A DNA stretch of 64,000 bases from Chloroflexota bacterium (GCA_003243965.1 QHBO01000016.1:225826-289825); one strand, 5' to 3'. Shown: positions 1 to 8,652, numbered from the stretch's first letter. Notes: generated by a model from the sequence alone, not told the origin. Program-made: numbers and translations.

Positions 1-216
1 CAGGCGACCGCCCCGCCGCCCTCCGGCCAGCGCCGGATACCACGTTCGGCCTTCCCGCGTCGACTCGAATCCGAAGAGGATCGCGCGGATCGCGTTCAGC
101 AGCGTCGTCTTGCCCGCCTCGTTCCGGCCGTGCATCACGGTCAGGCCGGCGGGCAGCTCCCAGGCGGCGGCGCTGAACCGCCCGAACCCGTCGATTTCGA
201 CGCGATCGATGCGCAT
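1..216 (-). CDS. YhaN/SbcC-like AAA ATPase, N-terminal fragment
   Basis: Only the first 72 codons lie in the window; the gene runs off the left edge. The reading begins MRIDRVEIDGFGRF and carries a P-loop (GRNEAGKTTLLNAI, about residues 31-44), the arrangement of SMC/Rad50-like ATPases of the YhaN family. These proteins work with an SbcD/YhaO-type nuclease in DNA end processing. The ATG shares its A with the TGA of the upstream nuclease gene (TGATG overlap), so the two are translationally coupled and probably form a complex. Family is clear from the Walker A context and partner; the exact subfamily cannot be fixed from this fragment. Confidence 0.8.
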   Translation of the reverse strand, partial: MRIDRVEIDGFGRFSAAAWELPAGLTVMHGRNEAGKTTLLNAIRAILFGFESTREGRTWYPALAGGRRGGRL

Positions 217-1538
217 CACCGCTCCTCCTCTGCACCGAGGAGCGAGTCGAGCGCGAGCGCTTGCGCGGCGTCGAGCAGCGCACCGCTGAGTGCGCTGTCG
301 GAGGGCCGCGCATCGTGCAGGAAGCGTCGCCCCCGGGGCGAGCCGTCGAACAGCGGCGCCACGGCGCCGCGCAGCACTTCCGCCCAGCGTGCGTGCTCGT
401 CCGGGTCGGTGCTCCGCTCTGCCCTGCGGGCAGCGTCCGCGGTGCCGAGGAAGTCTCCGATGAAGTCGGGCGCTCCGCGGCGCGCCGCAAGGTCGACCGC
501 CGGTCGCGTCTCGTTCCGAATCGACTCGACCCAGGCCAGCGGCGCCGCCGGGAGCTGCTCATTGAGCAGCGCGCGGAGGTCGTCGGTGTACCCCGGACGA
601 CGGAGCGACGCATGCAGGCCGCCGCGCCCGATGAGGTGGACGCGCGCCACCAACGCTCGCCCGTCGGCCGCCTCCGTAGCCTCGGCCAGGGCGGCGAGGG
701 AGCGACGCTGGAGCTGATCGTCATCGGTCAGCTGATCGATGACGATCTCGAGGTGCTGCCAGCGGACCACGTCGCAGGCCACGAATCTCGCGGCCGGACG
801 GCCATCCGCCGCGACATCCACCAGGTAGCAGCCGCGGGGACCCGTTTCGCCGGGGTCCCTGCCCTGCGGGATGCCGCAGTAGATGGCGAGCGGGTCAACC
901 GAGATCACCCCTGGCCGATGGATGTGCCCCAGCGCCCAGTAGTCCATCCCCGCCGCCCCAAGGTCCTCGATCGAGCACGGGGCATAGTTCCCGTGGCCAG
1001 GGCGATCGCCGACGTTGGCGTGCAGCAGGCCCACCGCGAACGGCACGTCCGGGTCCCTGTGGAAGCCGGCCACCAAGTTCTCGGTGACCGCCGGGCGGTC
1101 GTAGCTGCGCCCGTAAACGCGGGCGATCTCCCTGCCTCCCCGCACGATCGCTTGCGACTCGACGCCCCGCGCTCCGAGGCGCCGACAGGCGTCGGGAAAG
1201 ACCAGCGAGGGGGCCCATGAACGTCCGTCCAGCGGATCATGATTGCCGTGGACCACCACGCTCGGGATGCCCGCCGCCGCCAGCTCCGCCAAGCCGTCCC
1301 GGAACCGGGTCTGGCCCAGAAGCGTGGGGCTGCGACCCTCGAACACGTCGCCGGCGACGACCGCGAAGTCGACCCGCTCCTCGATCGCCAGGCGGACCAC
1401 GTTTCGCCACGCGTCGGTCGTCGCGGCGCGCAGCACGTCCAGCAGCGACGCGGGCGCTTCCGCGCTCACCCCCTGAAACGGGCTGTCGAGGTGCAGGTCT
1501 CCGGTATGCAGAAAGCGGAACGGCTCGATCGACGGCAC
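216..1538 (-). CDS. YhaO/SbcD-family DNA repair metallophosphoesterase
   Basis: 440-residue nuclease-type metallophosphoesterase, the expected partner of the downstream YhaN-like ATPase. The metal-binding motifs are visible in order: GDLHLDSPF near residue 13, AGDVFEG near 60, HGNHD near 98, LLHANV near 170 and LGHIHRPG near 205. The C-terminal part is a capping domain typical of the Mre11/SbcD group. Start is GTG at 1538; a -10-like TACCCT lies 8 nt upstream with no Shine-Dalgarno, so the mRNA may be leaderless. Function (DNA end resection or hairpin cleavage) is known for the family and inferred here. Confidence 0.85.
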   Translation of the reverse strand: MPSIEPFRFLHTGDLHLDSPFQGVSAEAPASLLDVLRAATTDAWRNVVRLAIEERVDFAVVAGDVFEGRSPTLLGQTRFRDGLAELAAAGIPSVVVHGNHDPLDGRSWAPSLVFPDACRRLGARGVESQAIVRGGREIARVYGRSYDRPAVTENLVAGFHRDPDVPFAVGLLHANVGDRPGHGNYAPCSIEDLGAAGMDYWALGHIHRPGVISVDPLAIYCGIPQGRDPGETGPRGCYLVDVAADGRPAARFVACDVVRWQHLEIVIDQLTDDDQLQRRSLAALAEATEAADGRALVARVHLIGRGGLHASLRRPGYTDDLRALLNEQLPAAPLAWVESIRNETRPAVDLAARRGAPDFIGDFLGTADAARRAERSTDPDEHARWAEVLRGAVAPLFDGSPRGRRFLHDARPSDSALSGALLDAAQALALDSLLGAEEER

Positions 1539-1682
1539 CGGTCCAAAGGGTAGCCGATGCTTGCGACAGCTCGGCTGTCCGAGGCCCCACCCCCTCTCGG
1601 CGGCCTGGCGACGACCAGAACGGCAGACGAACGAAGCCGACCCTCACCGTATCGGCGGGGCCGGCTCCGGATGTCTGCACCT

Positions 1683-1703
1683 CGAGGCCGACCCTCGGCC
1701 TCG
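1683..1703. terminator. 9-bp perfect hairpin, probable terminator
   Basis: Arms CGAGGCCGA and TCGGCCTCG with a 3-nt loop, lying between the small membrane protein gene that ends at 1769 and the nuclease gene starting at 1538. No U-tract follows on either strand, so termination is inferred from position and stem strength. The rest of 1539-1768 shows no convincing gene. Confidence 0.4.
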
Positions 1704-1768
1704 GGATGCTCGATCTACTCCCGGCGGCGCGGCCTTGGAGGCAGCGACGCCATCGGTACGTCGCGTGG

Positions 1769-1918
1769 CTAGACGGCGCGCCGTCCGGACAGCAGCTGGA
1801 CGACCAGCACGATCACCGCGATGACGAGCAGAACATGGATCAGTCCACCGCCAATGGGAAAGACGAGCCAGCCGAGCAGCCACAGGACGAGAAGGATGAG
1901 GAGAATCGTCCACAGCAT
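1769..1918 (-). CDS. lmo0937/DUF5670-like small membrane protein
   Basis: 49-residue protein, almost entirely hydrophobic (MLWTILLILLVLWLLGW start, SGRRAV end), with two predicted membrane segments. Size and the MLW..LLILLVLWLLG opening match the lmo0937/DUF5670 family of tiny membrane proteins of unknown function. The ATG at 1918 is preceded by a perfect AGGAGG (1927-1932) at 8-nt spacing, strong support for a real gene. It is the last of three tiny membrane-protein genes downstream of the peroxiredoxin gene and shares its opening with its neighbour at 1987-2127, suggesting duplication. Confidence 0.75.
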   Translation of the reverse strand: MLWTILLILLVLWLLGWLVFPIGGGLIHVLLVIAVIVLVVQLLSGRRAV

Positions 1919-1986
1919 TGTCGGTACCTCCTGAAGGCCCTCCGAGTCTCGCACGTCGCGTGCCAACCCGGCGGCCAAGCGCCTGC

Positions 1987-2127
1987 TCAGGCTTTTTCTT
2001 CGTTCAGGACCTCGATCACCAACAGCACGGCGGCGGCCACCAGCAGCAGGTTGACGAGCGGGCCGAGCGCGAGGAGCAGCCCCACCAGCCACAAGACGAG
2101 CAGGATGGCCAGGGCCGGCCAGAGCAT
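1987..2127 (-). CDS. lmo0937/DUF5670-like small membrane protein (paralog)
   Basis: 46-residue hydrophobic protein beginning MLWPALAILLVLWLVG and ending VLNEEKA, clearly related in its first half to the downstream 49-residue protein. Two membrane segments are predicted. The ATG lies one base after the TAG of the preceding 36-codon frame, so translation is probably coupled; its own Shine-Dalgarno is weak. Function unknown. Confidence 0.65.
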   Translation of the reverse strand: MLWPALAILLVLWLVGLLLALGPLVNLLLVAAAVLLVIEVLNEEKA

Positions 2128-2128
2128 C

Positions 2129-2239
2129 CTAGGGAACCGGCCTGCTGACCACGGCCAAAGCCAGGACTGCGAGGACCACCAGGAGGCAGGCGGCGGTCAC
2201 CACCAGGCTCGCCACCACGTTCCGGCGATCGACCCTCAC
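2129..2239 (-). CDS. Candidate 36-residue single-span membrane peptide
   Basis: The frame starts with a GTG overlapping the peroxiredoxin stop codon (GTGA) and ends one base before the next ATG. It encodes a short basic N-terminus (VRVDRRN) followed by about 22 hydrophobic residues and a tail ending RPVP. Coupled spacing on both sides and the single transmembrane segment support it, but a peptide this small could be chance. No family recognised. Confidence 0.4.
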   Translation of the reverse strand: MRVDRRNVVASLVVTAACLLVVLAVLALAVVSRPVP

Positions 2240-2700
2240 GCAGCCAGCGCCTCAAGCAGCAGGTCGACGTGCTCATCCGGCTTCACTCGCGGGAGCACAC
2301 GCTCGATCGTTGCATCGGCCCCGATGACGAAGGTCGTTCGCTCGTTGCCGAGGTAGGTCCGGCCGCCCGCCGTCTTCTCCACCCAGACGCCGTAGGCATC
2401 GGCGATCCGGTGTCCCTCATCGGCGAGGAGCCGGAACGGGAGCTGATACTTCGCGCGGAACCTGGCATGGCTCTCCACGCCGTCCGGGCTGACGCCGAAG
2501 ACCAGCGCGCCGGTGGCGGTCACCCGCTCGAAGGAGTCCCGCAGCCCACAGGCCTGCCTGGTGCAGCCGGACGTGTCGTCCTCGGGGTAGAAGTAGAGGA
2601 CATACCGATGGCCTGCGAGCTCCGCGCTGGAGACGCAGCCGCCGTCGTCGGCGCGCATCTCGAAGCTCGGAGCCGAGTCACCCCGTTCCAGTCGGCTCAT
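2236..2700 (-). CDS. bcp: Thiol peroxidase of the Bcp/PrxQ family
   Basis: 154-residue peroxiredoxin that reduces hydroperoxides using thioredoxin-type donors in the cytoplasm. The peroxidatic and resolving cysteines are in FYPEDDTSGCTRQACGLRD (about residues 40-58), five residues apart as in E. coli Bcp. Length equals the usual Bcp size from the ATG at 2700; a longer in-frame extension upstream is rejected because it lacks family similarity. TAGACT lies 8 nt before the ATG, consistent with a leaderless transcript. It heads a row of tiny membrane-protein genes, the first overlapping its stop. Confidence 0.9.
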   Translation of the reverse strand: MSRLERGDSAPSFEMRADDGGCVSSAELAGHRYVLYFYPEDDTSGCTRQACGLRDSFERVTATGALVFGVSPDGVESHARFRAKYQLPFRLLADEGHRIADAYGVWVEKTAGGRTYLGNERTTFVIGADATIERVLPRVKPDEHVDLLLEALAA

Positions 2701-2725
2701 CGGTTTCGAGTCTACCGCAGCCGTC

Positions 2726-3721
2726 TCATCCCATCTCCGAGATGGCGAGCAGCACCGGTGGCAGCGATCTCGGGACGAGACGCGAGGCGATCTCGGCCGC
2801 GAAGTCGTCGATCGTGCTCCGGTCCGCCTCCGCCAGGTCATGGCCGGCAGACGGCAAGCGAACCGGCAGCGGCTCCCGATCGGCCAGCACGGCTGCCAGC
2901 AGAGCCGATTCGTCCGGATGCGAGATGTCGTCGTACCGGCCGTGGACCAGCGTCACCGGCCGATTCAGCATCGTCGCCAGCGCACGGGGCGGGGTGTGGA
3001 ACGCCTGCTCCCAGCCGGCGAGCGCGAGGCGCAGCGGCGGCGCGCCCGGGAGCCGCAGGTCCATCGCCGGCTCGCGACGGTCGGCACGCTCCACGATCTC
3101 CTCGCTCCATGCGTCGATGGCGGCCACCAGCGGGTCGGCGATCCTCGGTCGCGCCAACGCGGCGGGGCGACGTGCTGCGGCCGAGCGCTCGGCGACCCCC
3201 CGGCGGAAGACGTCGCGGTAGCTTCTCGCGGAGGCACCGATCAGGCCGAGCGGTCCGACCACCGGGTCGCCGATGGCGACGCTCATTGCGATTCCGGCAC
3301 CCTCTCCGTGCCCCACGATGCCGGTCCGAGCCGGGTCCAGGTCGCGGCGGCCGCGCAACGCGGCGAGGGCGTCCCTGGCATCGTCGATGAGCGTGAAGAG
3401 GTCGCTCTCTTGCCAGCTTCCCCCCGAGCTGCCGCAGCCCCGCTTGTCGAACCGCAGGCTGGCGACCCCCAGCTCGGCGAGCGCCGCCGCGACGCGGGCC
3501 AGGAGTGGCACACCGTCTTGGCCGCGAGCGCGGGGTGCGAACCAGGCAGGATGGCGGTCAGCATCCAGGCGACCGTCACGATCGCGTGCCAGCCAGCTGC
3601 CGAGGAGGAGCACATTTGGGTAACGGCCCGCCGGACCGGGCGGCGCTGCGTCGGGCAGCAGCAGCTCGCCGGCAAGGGTCACCTCGCCGGCGCGAAAGCG
3701 CAGCTCCTCCGGGCGTGGCAC
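2726..3721 (-). CDS. Alpha/beta-hydrolase-fold protein without serine nucleophile
   Basis: About 331 residues with the layout of BAAT/dienelactone-type alpha/beta hydrolases: an oxyanion region (LLLGSWLARDRDG), LRFDKRGCGSSGG, the nucleophile elbow, an acid region (HGRYDDISHPDES) and a catalytic-His region (LPSAGHDLAEAD). The elbow, usually GHSEG, reads GHGEGAG, so the serine is glycine; the DNA (CAC GGA GAG) confirms it. Asp and His remain. The enzyme may be inactive or use another mechanism. Start is uncertain: GTG at 3721 is chosen, GTG at 3736 is possible. It is divergent from the oxidoreductase at 3748. Confidence 0.7.
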   Translation of the reverse strand: MPRPEELRFRAGEVTLAGELLLPDAAPPGPAGRYPNVLLLGSWLARDRDGRLDADRHPAWFAPRARGQDGVPLLARVAAALAELGVASLRFDKRGCGSSGGSWQESDLFTLIDDARDALAALRGRRDLDPARTGIVGHGEGAGIAMSVAIGDPVVGPLGLIGASARSYRDVFRRGVAERSAAARRPAALARPRIADPLVAAIDAWSEEIVERADRREPAMDLRLPGAPPLRLALAGWEQAFHTPPRALATMLNRPVTLVHGRYDDISHPDESALLAAVLADREPLPVRLPSAGHDLAEADRSTIDDFAAEIASRLVPRSLPPVLLAISEMG

Positions 3722-3747
3722 CGCACGAGGGTACACTCGGCGTCCCC

Positions 3748-5058
3748 ATGACCAACGCCACTGGATCGCTCGGACCCTTCCATCCGCTCCCCGAGCCGGT
3801 CCCCTTCGATCCAGATCCGCATGCCGAGCTGCCACGCGGTGCCGACGTCGTGGTCGTGGGCGCCGGCATGGTCGGCGCATCGGTAGCGTACCGATTGGCG
3901 ATGGCGGGCATGCGCCCGTTGGTGATCGAGGCCAATGGGCCTGCCTCGGGGGCGAGCGGGCGGAACGCGGGCATGGCGCTCGCCGGGCTGGGAGGTCACT
4001 TTCCCCGGGTGACGCGCCTGGTGCAAGAGGCAGGGGCGCGGTCGATCGTCGACTACACGACCGCGTCGCTGCGGATCCTCGAAGAGCTCGATGAGCGCCT
4101 CCCGGGCGGCATCGGTTGGCGTCGCGCCGGCTCCCTCGACCTGCTGCGCACCGAGGCCGAGCTGCACCACGGACACGAGCTGGCCAGCATGCAGCGCGAC
4201 GAAGGGCTTGAGGTTCGGATGCTCGCCGGCCGGGAACTCCAGGAGCTCGCCCCGGCGCTGGCCGTCGAGGAGATCCTCGGCGCCGCATGGACGCCGGGCG
4301 ACGGCACCCTGAACCCGTTTCGCCTGGTGTACGGGCTGCTGGATGCGGCGGTCGACCAGGGAGCGACGGTGGTCACCGGAGTGCGCGTCGAGCAGCTCCA
4401 GGTCCGCGGCGGACGGACCGCCGGGGTGCGCACCTCACACGGCGAAGTGGCCGCCGGATCGGTCCTGTTGGCGACCAACGCCTGGACCCCGGCGCTCGTC
4501 CCGGAGATCGGTGACAACCTGACCCCGATCCGCGAGCACGTGTGCGTCACCGAGCCGCTGCCGCCGCTTCTGGGCCCTGGATTCGAGACGAACCAGTGCA
4601 ACGAATACTGGCGGCAGATGGCGACCGGCGAGATCGTGATCGGTGGCTACGCGGTTGCCGACGAGGGGATGGGGATCGGGAGCTACTCGATGGAGGTCCG
4701 GCCACACGTTCCACCCCTGCTGGCCTCGCTGCTGGCACGCATGCATCCGGCCGTCGCCGACGCCCGCATCGTGCGCTGCTGGACCGGGCTGCTCGACTTC
4801 GCAAGCCTCGAGGTGCCCATCGCCGGGGCCCTGAGGACACCCGGCGGCGAGGCGATCCCCGGCGCGTACGTCTGCTGCGGGCTGACCGGTCACGGCATGC
4901 CCTACGCGCCAATCCTCGGCCTCCTGCTCGCCGAGCTCATCGAACGCCAGGCGCGGACGCTCTCGCTCGGCCCGTTCGACATGCGGCGCTACCAGGGCGC
5001 CGCGCACCAGCCCGCCTGGCTGGAGCCATTCCAGGGATTCACCCCACTCGACCGATGA
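3748..5058 (+). CDS. FAD-dependent oxidoreductase, DadA/glycine oxidase family
   Basis: 436-residue flavoprotein of the D-amino acid dehydrogenase/glycine oxidase type. The dinucleotide-binding motif VVVGAGMVGASVAYRLA is near residues 36-52, followed by the flavin-contact motif SGASGRNAGM. A C-terminal GLTGHGMPYAP is the second FAD-contact region of the family. Substrate is probably a secondary or D-amino acid, but cannot be read from sequence. Start is the ATG at 3748; TACACT (3732-3737) ends 10 nt upstream with no Shine-Dalgarno. It stands alone between a divergent hydrolase and the convergent transporter operon. Confidence 0.8.
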   Translation: MTNATGSLGPFHPLPEPVPFDPDPHAELPRGADVVVVGAGMVGASVAYRLAMAGMRPLVIEANGPASGASGRNAGMALAGLGGHFPRVTRLVQEAGARSIVDYTTASLRILEELDERLPGGIGWRRAGSLDLLRTEAELHHGHELASMQRDEGLEVRMLAGRELQELAPALAVEEILGAAWTPGDGTLNPFRLVYGLLDAAVDQGATVVTGVRVEQLQVRGGRTAGVRTSHGEVAAGSVLLATNAWTPALVPEIGDNLTPIREHVCVTEPLPPLLGPGFETNQCNEYWRQMATGEIVIGGYAVADEGMGIGSYSMEVRPHVPPLLASLLARMHPAVADARIVRCWTGLLDFASLEVPIAGALRTPGGEAIPGAYVCCGLTGHGMPYAPILGLLLAELIERQARTLSLGPFDMRRYQGAAHQPAWLEPFQGFTPLDR

Positions 5059-5068
5059 CTCCGCCTCG

Positions 5069-5866
5069 CTAGGCGAGGAAGAAGCGCCAGCTGCCGGAGG
5101 CCACGCTGACGGCGATGGCCAGCACGCCGGCCAACACCGCCGCGCCGAGCAGCACCCAGTCGGCCGCCCGGACGCGCTGCGGGCGAGCGGCGGTCCGGCA
5201 CGGCCGGCTTCCGAAGCCGCGCGACTCGATGGCGAGCGCCATGCGGACCGCCCGGCGGATGGCGGCCACCAGCAGCGACAGCATGCGGCCACCCAGGAGC
5301 GCTACGGCGGCCCGCGGAGAGCGTGCCTCCAGCCCTCGCGCGCGCCGCGCGAGGCCGATCGTCTGCCATTCCTCGGCCAGGATCGGCAGCAGCCGCATGG
5401 CGGCCAGGGTCCCGATCGCGAATCGCGGCGAGACTTTGACCTGCTGGACCAGCGCATCGGCCAGATCGGTCGGATCGGTGGTCACGAAGGCGAGCACCCC
5501 GGCCAGCACGATGGCGAGGAGGCGGAGCGCGGCCGCCAACCCCGCCGACAACCCCGCGGCGGTGACCCGCAACGGACCGACCTCCAGCACGCTGGGCCCG
5601 GTGCTCGAGCCGAAAACGCCGTTGACCAGCCCGATGGCGATCGCCACGGCGAGCATCGGCGCCGTCCGGCGCAGCACGACGTCGGGGCGCAGGCCGGTGA
5701 ACGCCAGTGCACCGAGCTCGACGGTCAGCAGCACGGCGGGGACCACCACGTCGGCCGAGACGAGCAGCACGCCCATCAGCACGCCCGCGCCGGCGAGCTT
5801 CACGATCGGATTCGCGGCCGCCAGAGGGGCCCGTCGGTCCGGTACCAGGGGATGGAAGAGCGTCAC
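5069..5866 (-). CDS. ykoC: ECF transporter T component (EcfT/YkoC)
   Basis: 265-residue membrane protein that couples the ATPases of an energy-coupling-factor vitamin transporter to the substrate-binding S component. Six or so hydrophobic segments are seen, and both EcfT signature helices are present: ARRARGLEA near residue 175 and ALAIESRGFG near 215, the Ala-Arg-Gly type motifs that contact the ATPase grooves. Its start overlaps the stop of the ATPase gene (5863-5866). Position in the thiamine operon makes it YkoC-like. Confidence 0.88.
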   Translation of the reverse strand: MTLFHPLVPDRRAPLAAANPIVKLAGAGVLMGVLLVSADVVVPAVLLTVELGALAFTGLRPDVVLRRTAPMLAVAIAIGLVNGVFGSSTGPSVLEVGPLRVTAAGLSAGLAAALRLLAIVLAGVLAFVTTDPTDLADALVQQVKVSPRFAIGTLAAMRLLPILAEEWQTIGLARRARGLEARSPRAAVALLGGRMLSLLVAAIRRAVRMALAIESRGFGSRPCRTAARPQRVRAADWVLLGAAVLAGVLAIAVSVASGSWRFFLA

Positions 5867-7365
5867 CGGGCTGCCAATGACCCAGGTTCGGCTGACCCCG
5901 CGTCCAGGGCCAGGGACCGGTCGGCGAGCGCCGCCACGAAGTCGGCGTCATGGCTGGCGAAGCCGATGGCGCGGCCCTCGGCGCGGAGGTCGGATAGGAG
6001 AGCGACCAGCTCGAGCCACGTGGTGCGGTCCTGCCCGAACGTCGGCTCGTCGAGCAGCAGGACCGGCGGAGCGGCGGCCAGCGCCGTGCCGACCGACAGG
6101 CGGCGTTGCTCTCCGCCGGAGAGGGTGAACGGATTGGCGCCCGCGAGGTGGGAGAGGCGCAGCCTGGCCATCAGCCCGTCCGCGCGGGCACCTGCCCGCG
6201 ACGGATCGAGGCCCGACCGGATGGGACCCAGCCGCAGCTCATCACGCACGGTCGCGGTCACGAACTGGTGCTCCGGATCCTGGAATACGGTACCGATGCG
6301 GCGCACCAGCTCCGAGGCCCGCCAGCGCCAGAGCGGAGCACTCGCGCGTGCGTTCGGCGTGAGCGCGCGACCACCGATGACGCGACCGAAGCTCGGTCGC
6401 AGCAGGCCGGCGAGCAGCATCACAAGGGTCGACTTTCCCGATCCGTTGGCACCGACGATGGCGAGCACGTGACCGCCCTCGAGCGTGACGTCGGTCGGTG
6501 CCAGTGCCGCGCCCTCGCTCCCCGGATAGGTGAACCCGGCCCGCTCGGCGATGACCAGCGCTGGTCGCTGTCCGGGGCCCTGAGCCTGCGCCTCGGCTGC
6601 CGGGTGGGTGCGGATAACCGGCGGCCGCGGCAGCCAGACGCCGCGCGCCGCAAGCTCCTCGGCGCGCGCGCCGAACAGGTCGTGGGGGTCGCCATCGAGG
6701 GCGACGCCTCCTCCCGCCTCGAGGACCACTACCCTCGTCACCAGGTCCAGGAGCAGGGACACCCGGTGCTCAACCACGACGAGCGTGGTAGCGGCGCCGC
6801 TCACCACCTGGCGCAGCGTGTCACCGAACGCCGCGGCGCCGGCGGGGTCAAGGTTCGCGGTCGGCTCATCGAGCAGCAGCAGTCTCGGACGGAGCGCCAG
6901 CGTCCCCGCCAGCGCCAGGCGCTGCTTCTCTCCACCCGAGAGCGCCGCGGTGGAGCGATCCGACCCGTACCGCCAGCCGACGTTCTGGAGCGCGGCGTCG
7001 ACGCGTGGCCAGATGCGATCCGCCGAGACGCATCGGTTCTCGAGGCCAAATGCGACGTCGTCGCCGGCGCGGGCCATCACCAGTTGCGCCTCCGGGTCCT
7101 GGAAGAGGATCCCGGTCTCGTCGCGGGCGGCGCGCGGCTGGATGCTGCGGACCAGCAGCCGCCCCTCCGACTCTCCGCCGCCCGATGGATCGAGCAGGCC
7201 GGCCAACCCCAGGAGCAGCGTCGACTTGCCAGCGCCCGATGGTCCGAGCAGGAGGACCCGCTCTCCGCGTTCGACTCGCAGATCGAGCCCGCGGATCGCC
7301 CACGCGCGCCTTCCCGCGTGGCGCCAGCCCCAGCCGCGTGCCTCGATGGCGATGTCCGGCGTCAC
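5863..7365 (-). CDS. ykoD: ECF transporter fused double ATPase (YkoD-like)
   Basis: 500-residue protein with two ABC ATPase halves in one chain, as in YkoD of YkoEDC thiamine/HMP transporters. First half: Walker A GPSGAGKST near residue 43, signature LSGGEKQRLALAG, Walker B LLLLDEPTANLD. Second half: Walker A GANGSGKST near residue 305, signature LSGGEQRRLSVG, Walker B LLLDEPTFGQD. It energises uptake through the EcfT and YkoE partners encoded on either side. Spacing is 34 nt after ykoE and a 4-nt overlap before ykoC. Confidence 0.9.
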   Translation of the reverse strand: MTPDIAIEARGWGWRHAGRRAWAIRGLDLRVERGERVLLLGPSGAGKSTLLLGLAGLLDPSGGGESEGRLLVRSIQPRAARDETGILFQDPEAQLVMARAGDDVAFGLENRCVSADRIWPRVDAALQNVGWRYGSDRSTAALSGGEKQRLALAGTLALRPRLLLLDEPTANLDPAGAAAFGDTLRQVVSGAATTLVVVEHRVSLLLDLVTRVVVLEAGGGVALDGDPHDLFGARAEELAARGVWLPRPPVIRTHPAAEAQAQGPGQRPALVIAERAGFTYPGSEGAALAPTDVTLEGGHVLAIVGANGSGKSTLVMLLAGLLRPSFGRVIGGRALTPNARASAPLWRWRASELVRRIGTVFQDPEHQFVTATVRDELRLGPIRSGLDPSRAGARADGLMARLRLSHLAGANPFTLSGGEQRRLSVGTALAAAPPVLLLDEPTFGQDRTTWLELVALLSDLRAEGRAIGFASHDADFVAALADRSLALDAGSAEPGSLAAR

Positions 7366-7399
7366 GCGCCCGGCCCTGCAGCGGCGAGCGGCACGGCGC

Positions 7400-7975
7400 T
7401 CAGAGCGGGCGCTGCGAACGACCGGCGGGGAAGGGGGCCAGCACCCCGGTCGCCGACAGCAGGCGCATCAGCAGCCATGACCCCAGACCGGCAACCACCG
7501 CGGCGCTGGTGGCGACGAACGCGACGTAGGCGACCGTGAAAGTCAGGTCCCAGGTCGGGTAGTAGAAGACGCGGTCGGCGATTGCGGCCGCCCCGCCGGC
7601 GGCTGCGGCGGCAGCCACGGCCATCGCCGGCCCCCATCGTCGATAGCCGCCGGTCGCGAACGCCGCCTCCGCGGCGCCGCCCTGGACGATCCCGTAGACC
7701 AGCAGCAGCGCCCCCCAGGGGGCCCCGAACAGCACCTCCGCCAGGGCAGCGACGACCTCGGCAAAGAGCGCCGCCCCGGGCCGCTGAATGATCAGTGGCA
7801 CGAGAACAGCGGGCAGCATCCAGACGCCGTACATCAGCCCCTGCGCCGGCGGGAACGCGACGAAGAGCGGACCGGCCGCGGCCCAGACGAGATTCCACGC
7901 CTGAAAGACGGCCCCGAAAGCCACCGCGAGCACGGCCGCCACCACGATATCCACGATCCGCCATCGGTTGGTCAT
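7400..7975 (-). CDS. ykoE: ECF transporter S component, YkoE family
   Basis: 191-residue integral membrane protein, the substrate-binding unit of the ECF transporter. The stretch RPGAALFAEVVAALAEVLFG followed by APWG and GIVQGGAAEAAFA is the conserved core of YkoE, associated with thiamine or hydroxymethylpyrimidine uptake. Since the upstream co-transcribed gene is thiamine pyrophosphokinase, thiamine itself is the likelier substrate. Its ATG overlaps the thiN stop (7972-7975). Confidence 0.85.
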   Translation of the reverse strand: MTNRWRIVDIVVAAVLAVAFGAVFQAWNLVWAAAGPLFVAFPPAQGLMYGVWMLPAVLVPLIIQRPGAALFAEVVAALAEVLFGAPWGALLLVYGIVQGGAAEAAFATGGYRRWGPAMAVAAAAAAGGAAAIADRVFYYPTWDLTFTVAYVAFVATSAAVVAGLGSWLLMRLLSATGVLAPFPAGRSQRPL

Positions 7976-8652
7976 CGCTGACCTCCTCGTCCTGCTGAAC
8001 TCTTGGGTGTCTCGACCTTGGGTGTCTCGACCACGAGGAGCGTTCCCCGCTCGAGCGCGACCCAGGCATCGGTGTCCTGCACGACGTTCGACAGCCCTCG
8101 AGAGGCACCGACGATCAGCGGCTCGCCCCGCAGCGGGTAGCGGAGTCCGGCGGTGCGCACGCCCGTCGCGTCACCGGCCACGGGGATGAGGGTCACCAGG
8201 TCGCCGGGCCGCCCCTCGAGGACGATCCGCTCGCTGTCGCGGAGCGCGCGCACCGTGGTACCGCCGCGGATCAGGCGCACGTCGGTGCCGGCCAGTCGGG
8301 CATCCGCCAAGAGCAGCAGATTCGCCAGCTCGTGGTCCAGGCGTTCTCCCCCGAGGGCTCCGAGCACATCGATCCGGTCGGCGCCGGAGTCCAGTGCGCG
8401 ACCGACCGCCAGCTCGGTATCGGACTCGTCCTTGCTTGACGGATGTCGGTCGATCCGGGTGCCCCGCGCGGTGAGCCGCTCGACGAGCGCCGGATGTGCC
8501 GAGTCCAGGTCGCCTACGATCCAGTCAGGCCGAACACCACATTCGTCGAGCCAGTGCACGCCTCCGTCGGCGGCCACGATCAGCTCGGCGTCGCCGAGCC
8601 GCCGTCGATCGCCCGCCACCGGTACGCCATCCGCAACCACCACTGCCCTCAT
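7972..8652 (-). CDS. thiN: Thiamine pyrophosphokinase
   Basis: 226-residue enzyme that converts thiamine plus ATP to thiamine diphosphate. Family motifs seen: VAADGGVHWL near residue 27, DWIVGDLDSA near 44, PSSKDESDTELA near 71, and GALGGERLDHELANLLLL near 97, which hold the Mg/ATP and thiamine-binding residues. The C-terminus carries a duplicated VETPK. It is the first gene after a TPP riboswitch and is followed, overlapping, by ykoE, so salvage and activation are controlled together. An AAGGGAG Shine-Dalgarno lies before the ATG. Confidence 0.9.
   Translation of the reverse strand: MRAVVVADGVPVAGDRRRLGDAELIVAADGGVHWLDECGVRPDWIVGDLDSAHPALVERLTARGTRIDRHPSSKDESDTELAVGRALDSGADRIDVLGALGGERLDHELANLLLLADARLAGTDVRLIRGGTTVRALRDSERIVLEGRPGDLVTLIPVAGDATGVRTAGLRYPLRGEPLIVGASRGLSNVVQDTDAWVALERGTLLVVETPKVETPKSSAGRGGQR

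Noticed and set aside
7362..8108. 248-codon minus-strand frame overlapping ykoE and thiN
   Set aside because: It is out of frame with both recognised proteins and has Arg/Gly-rich shadow composition.
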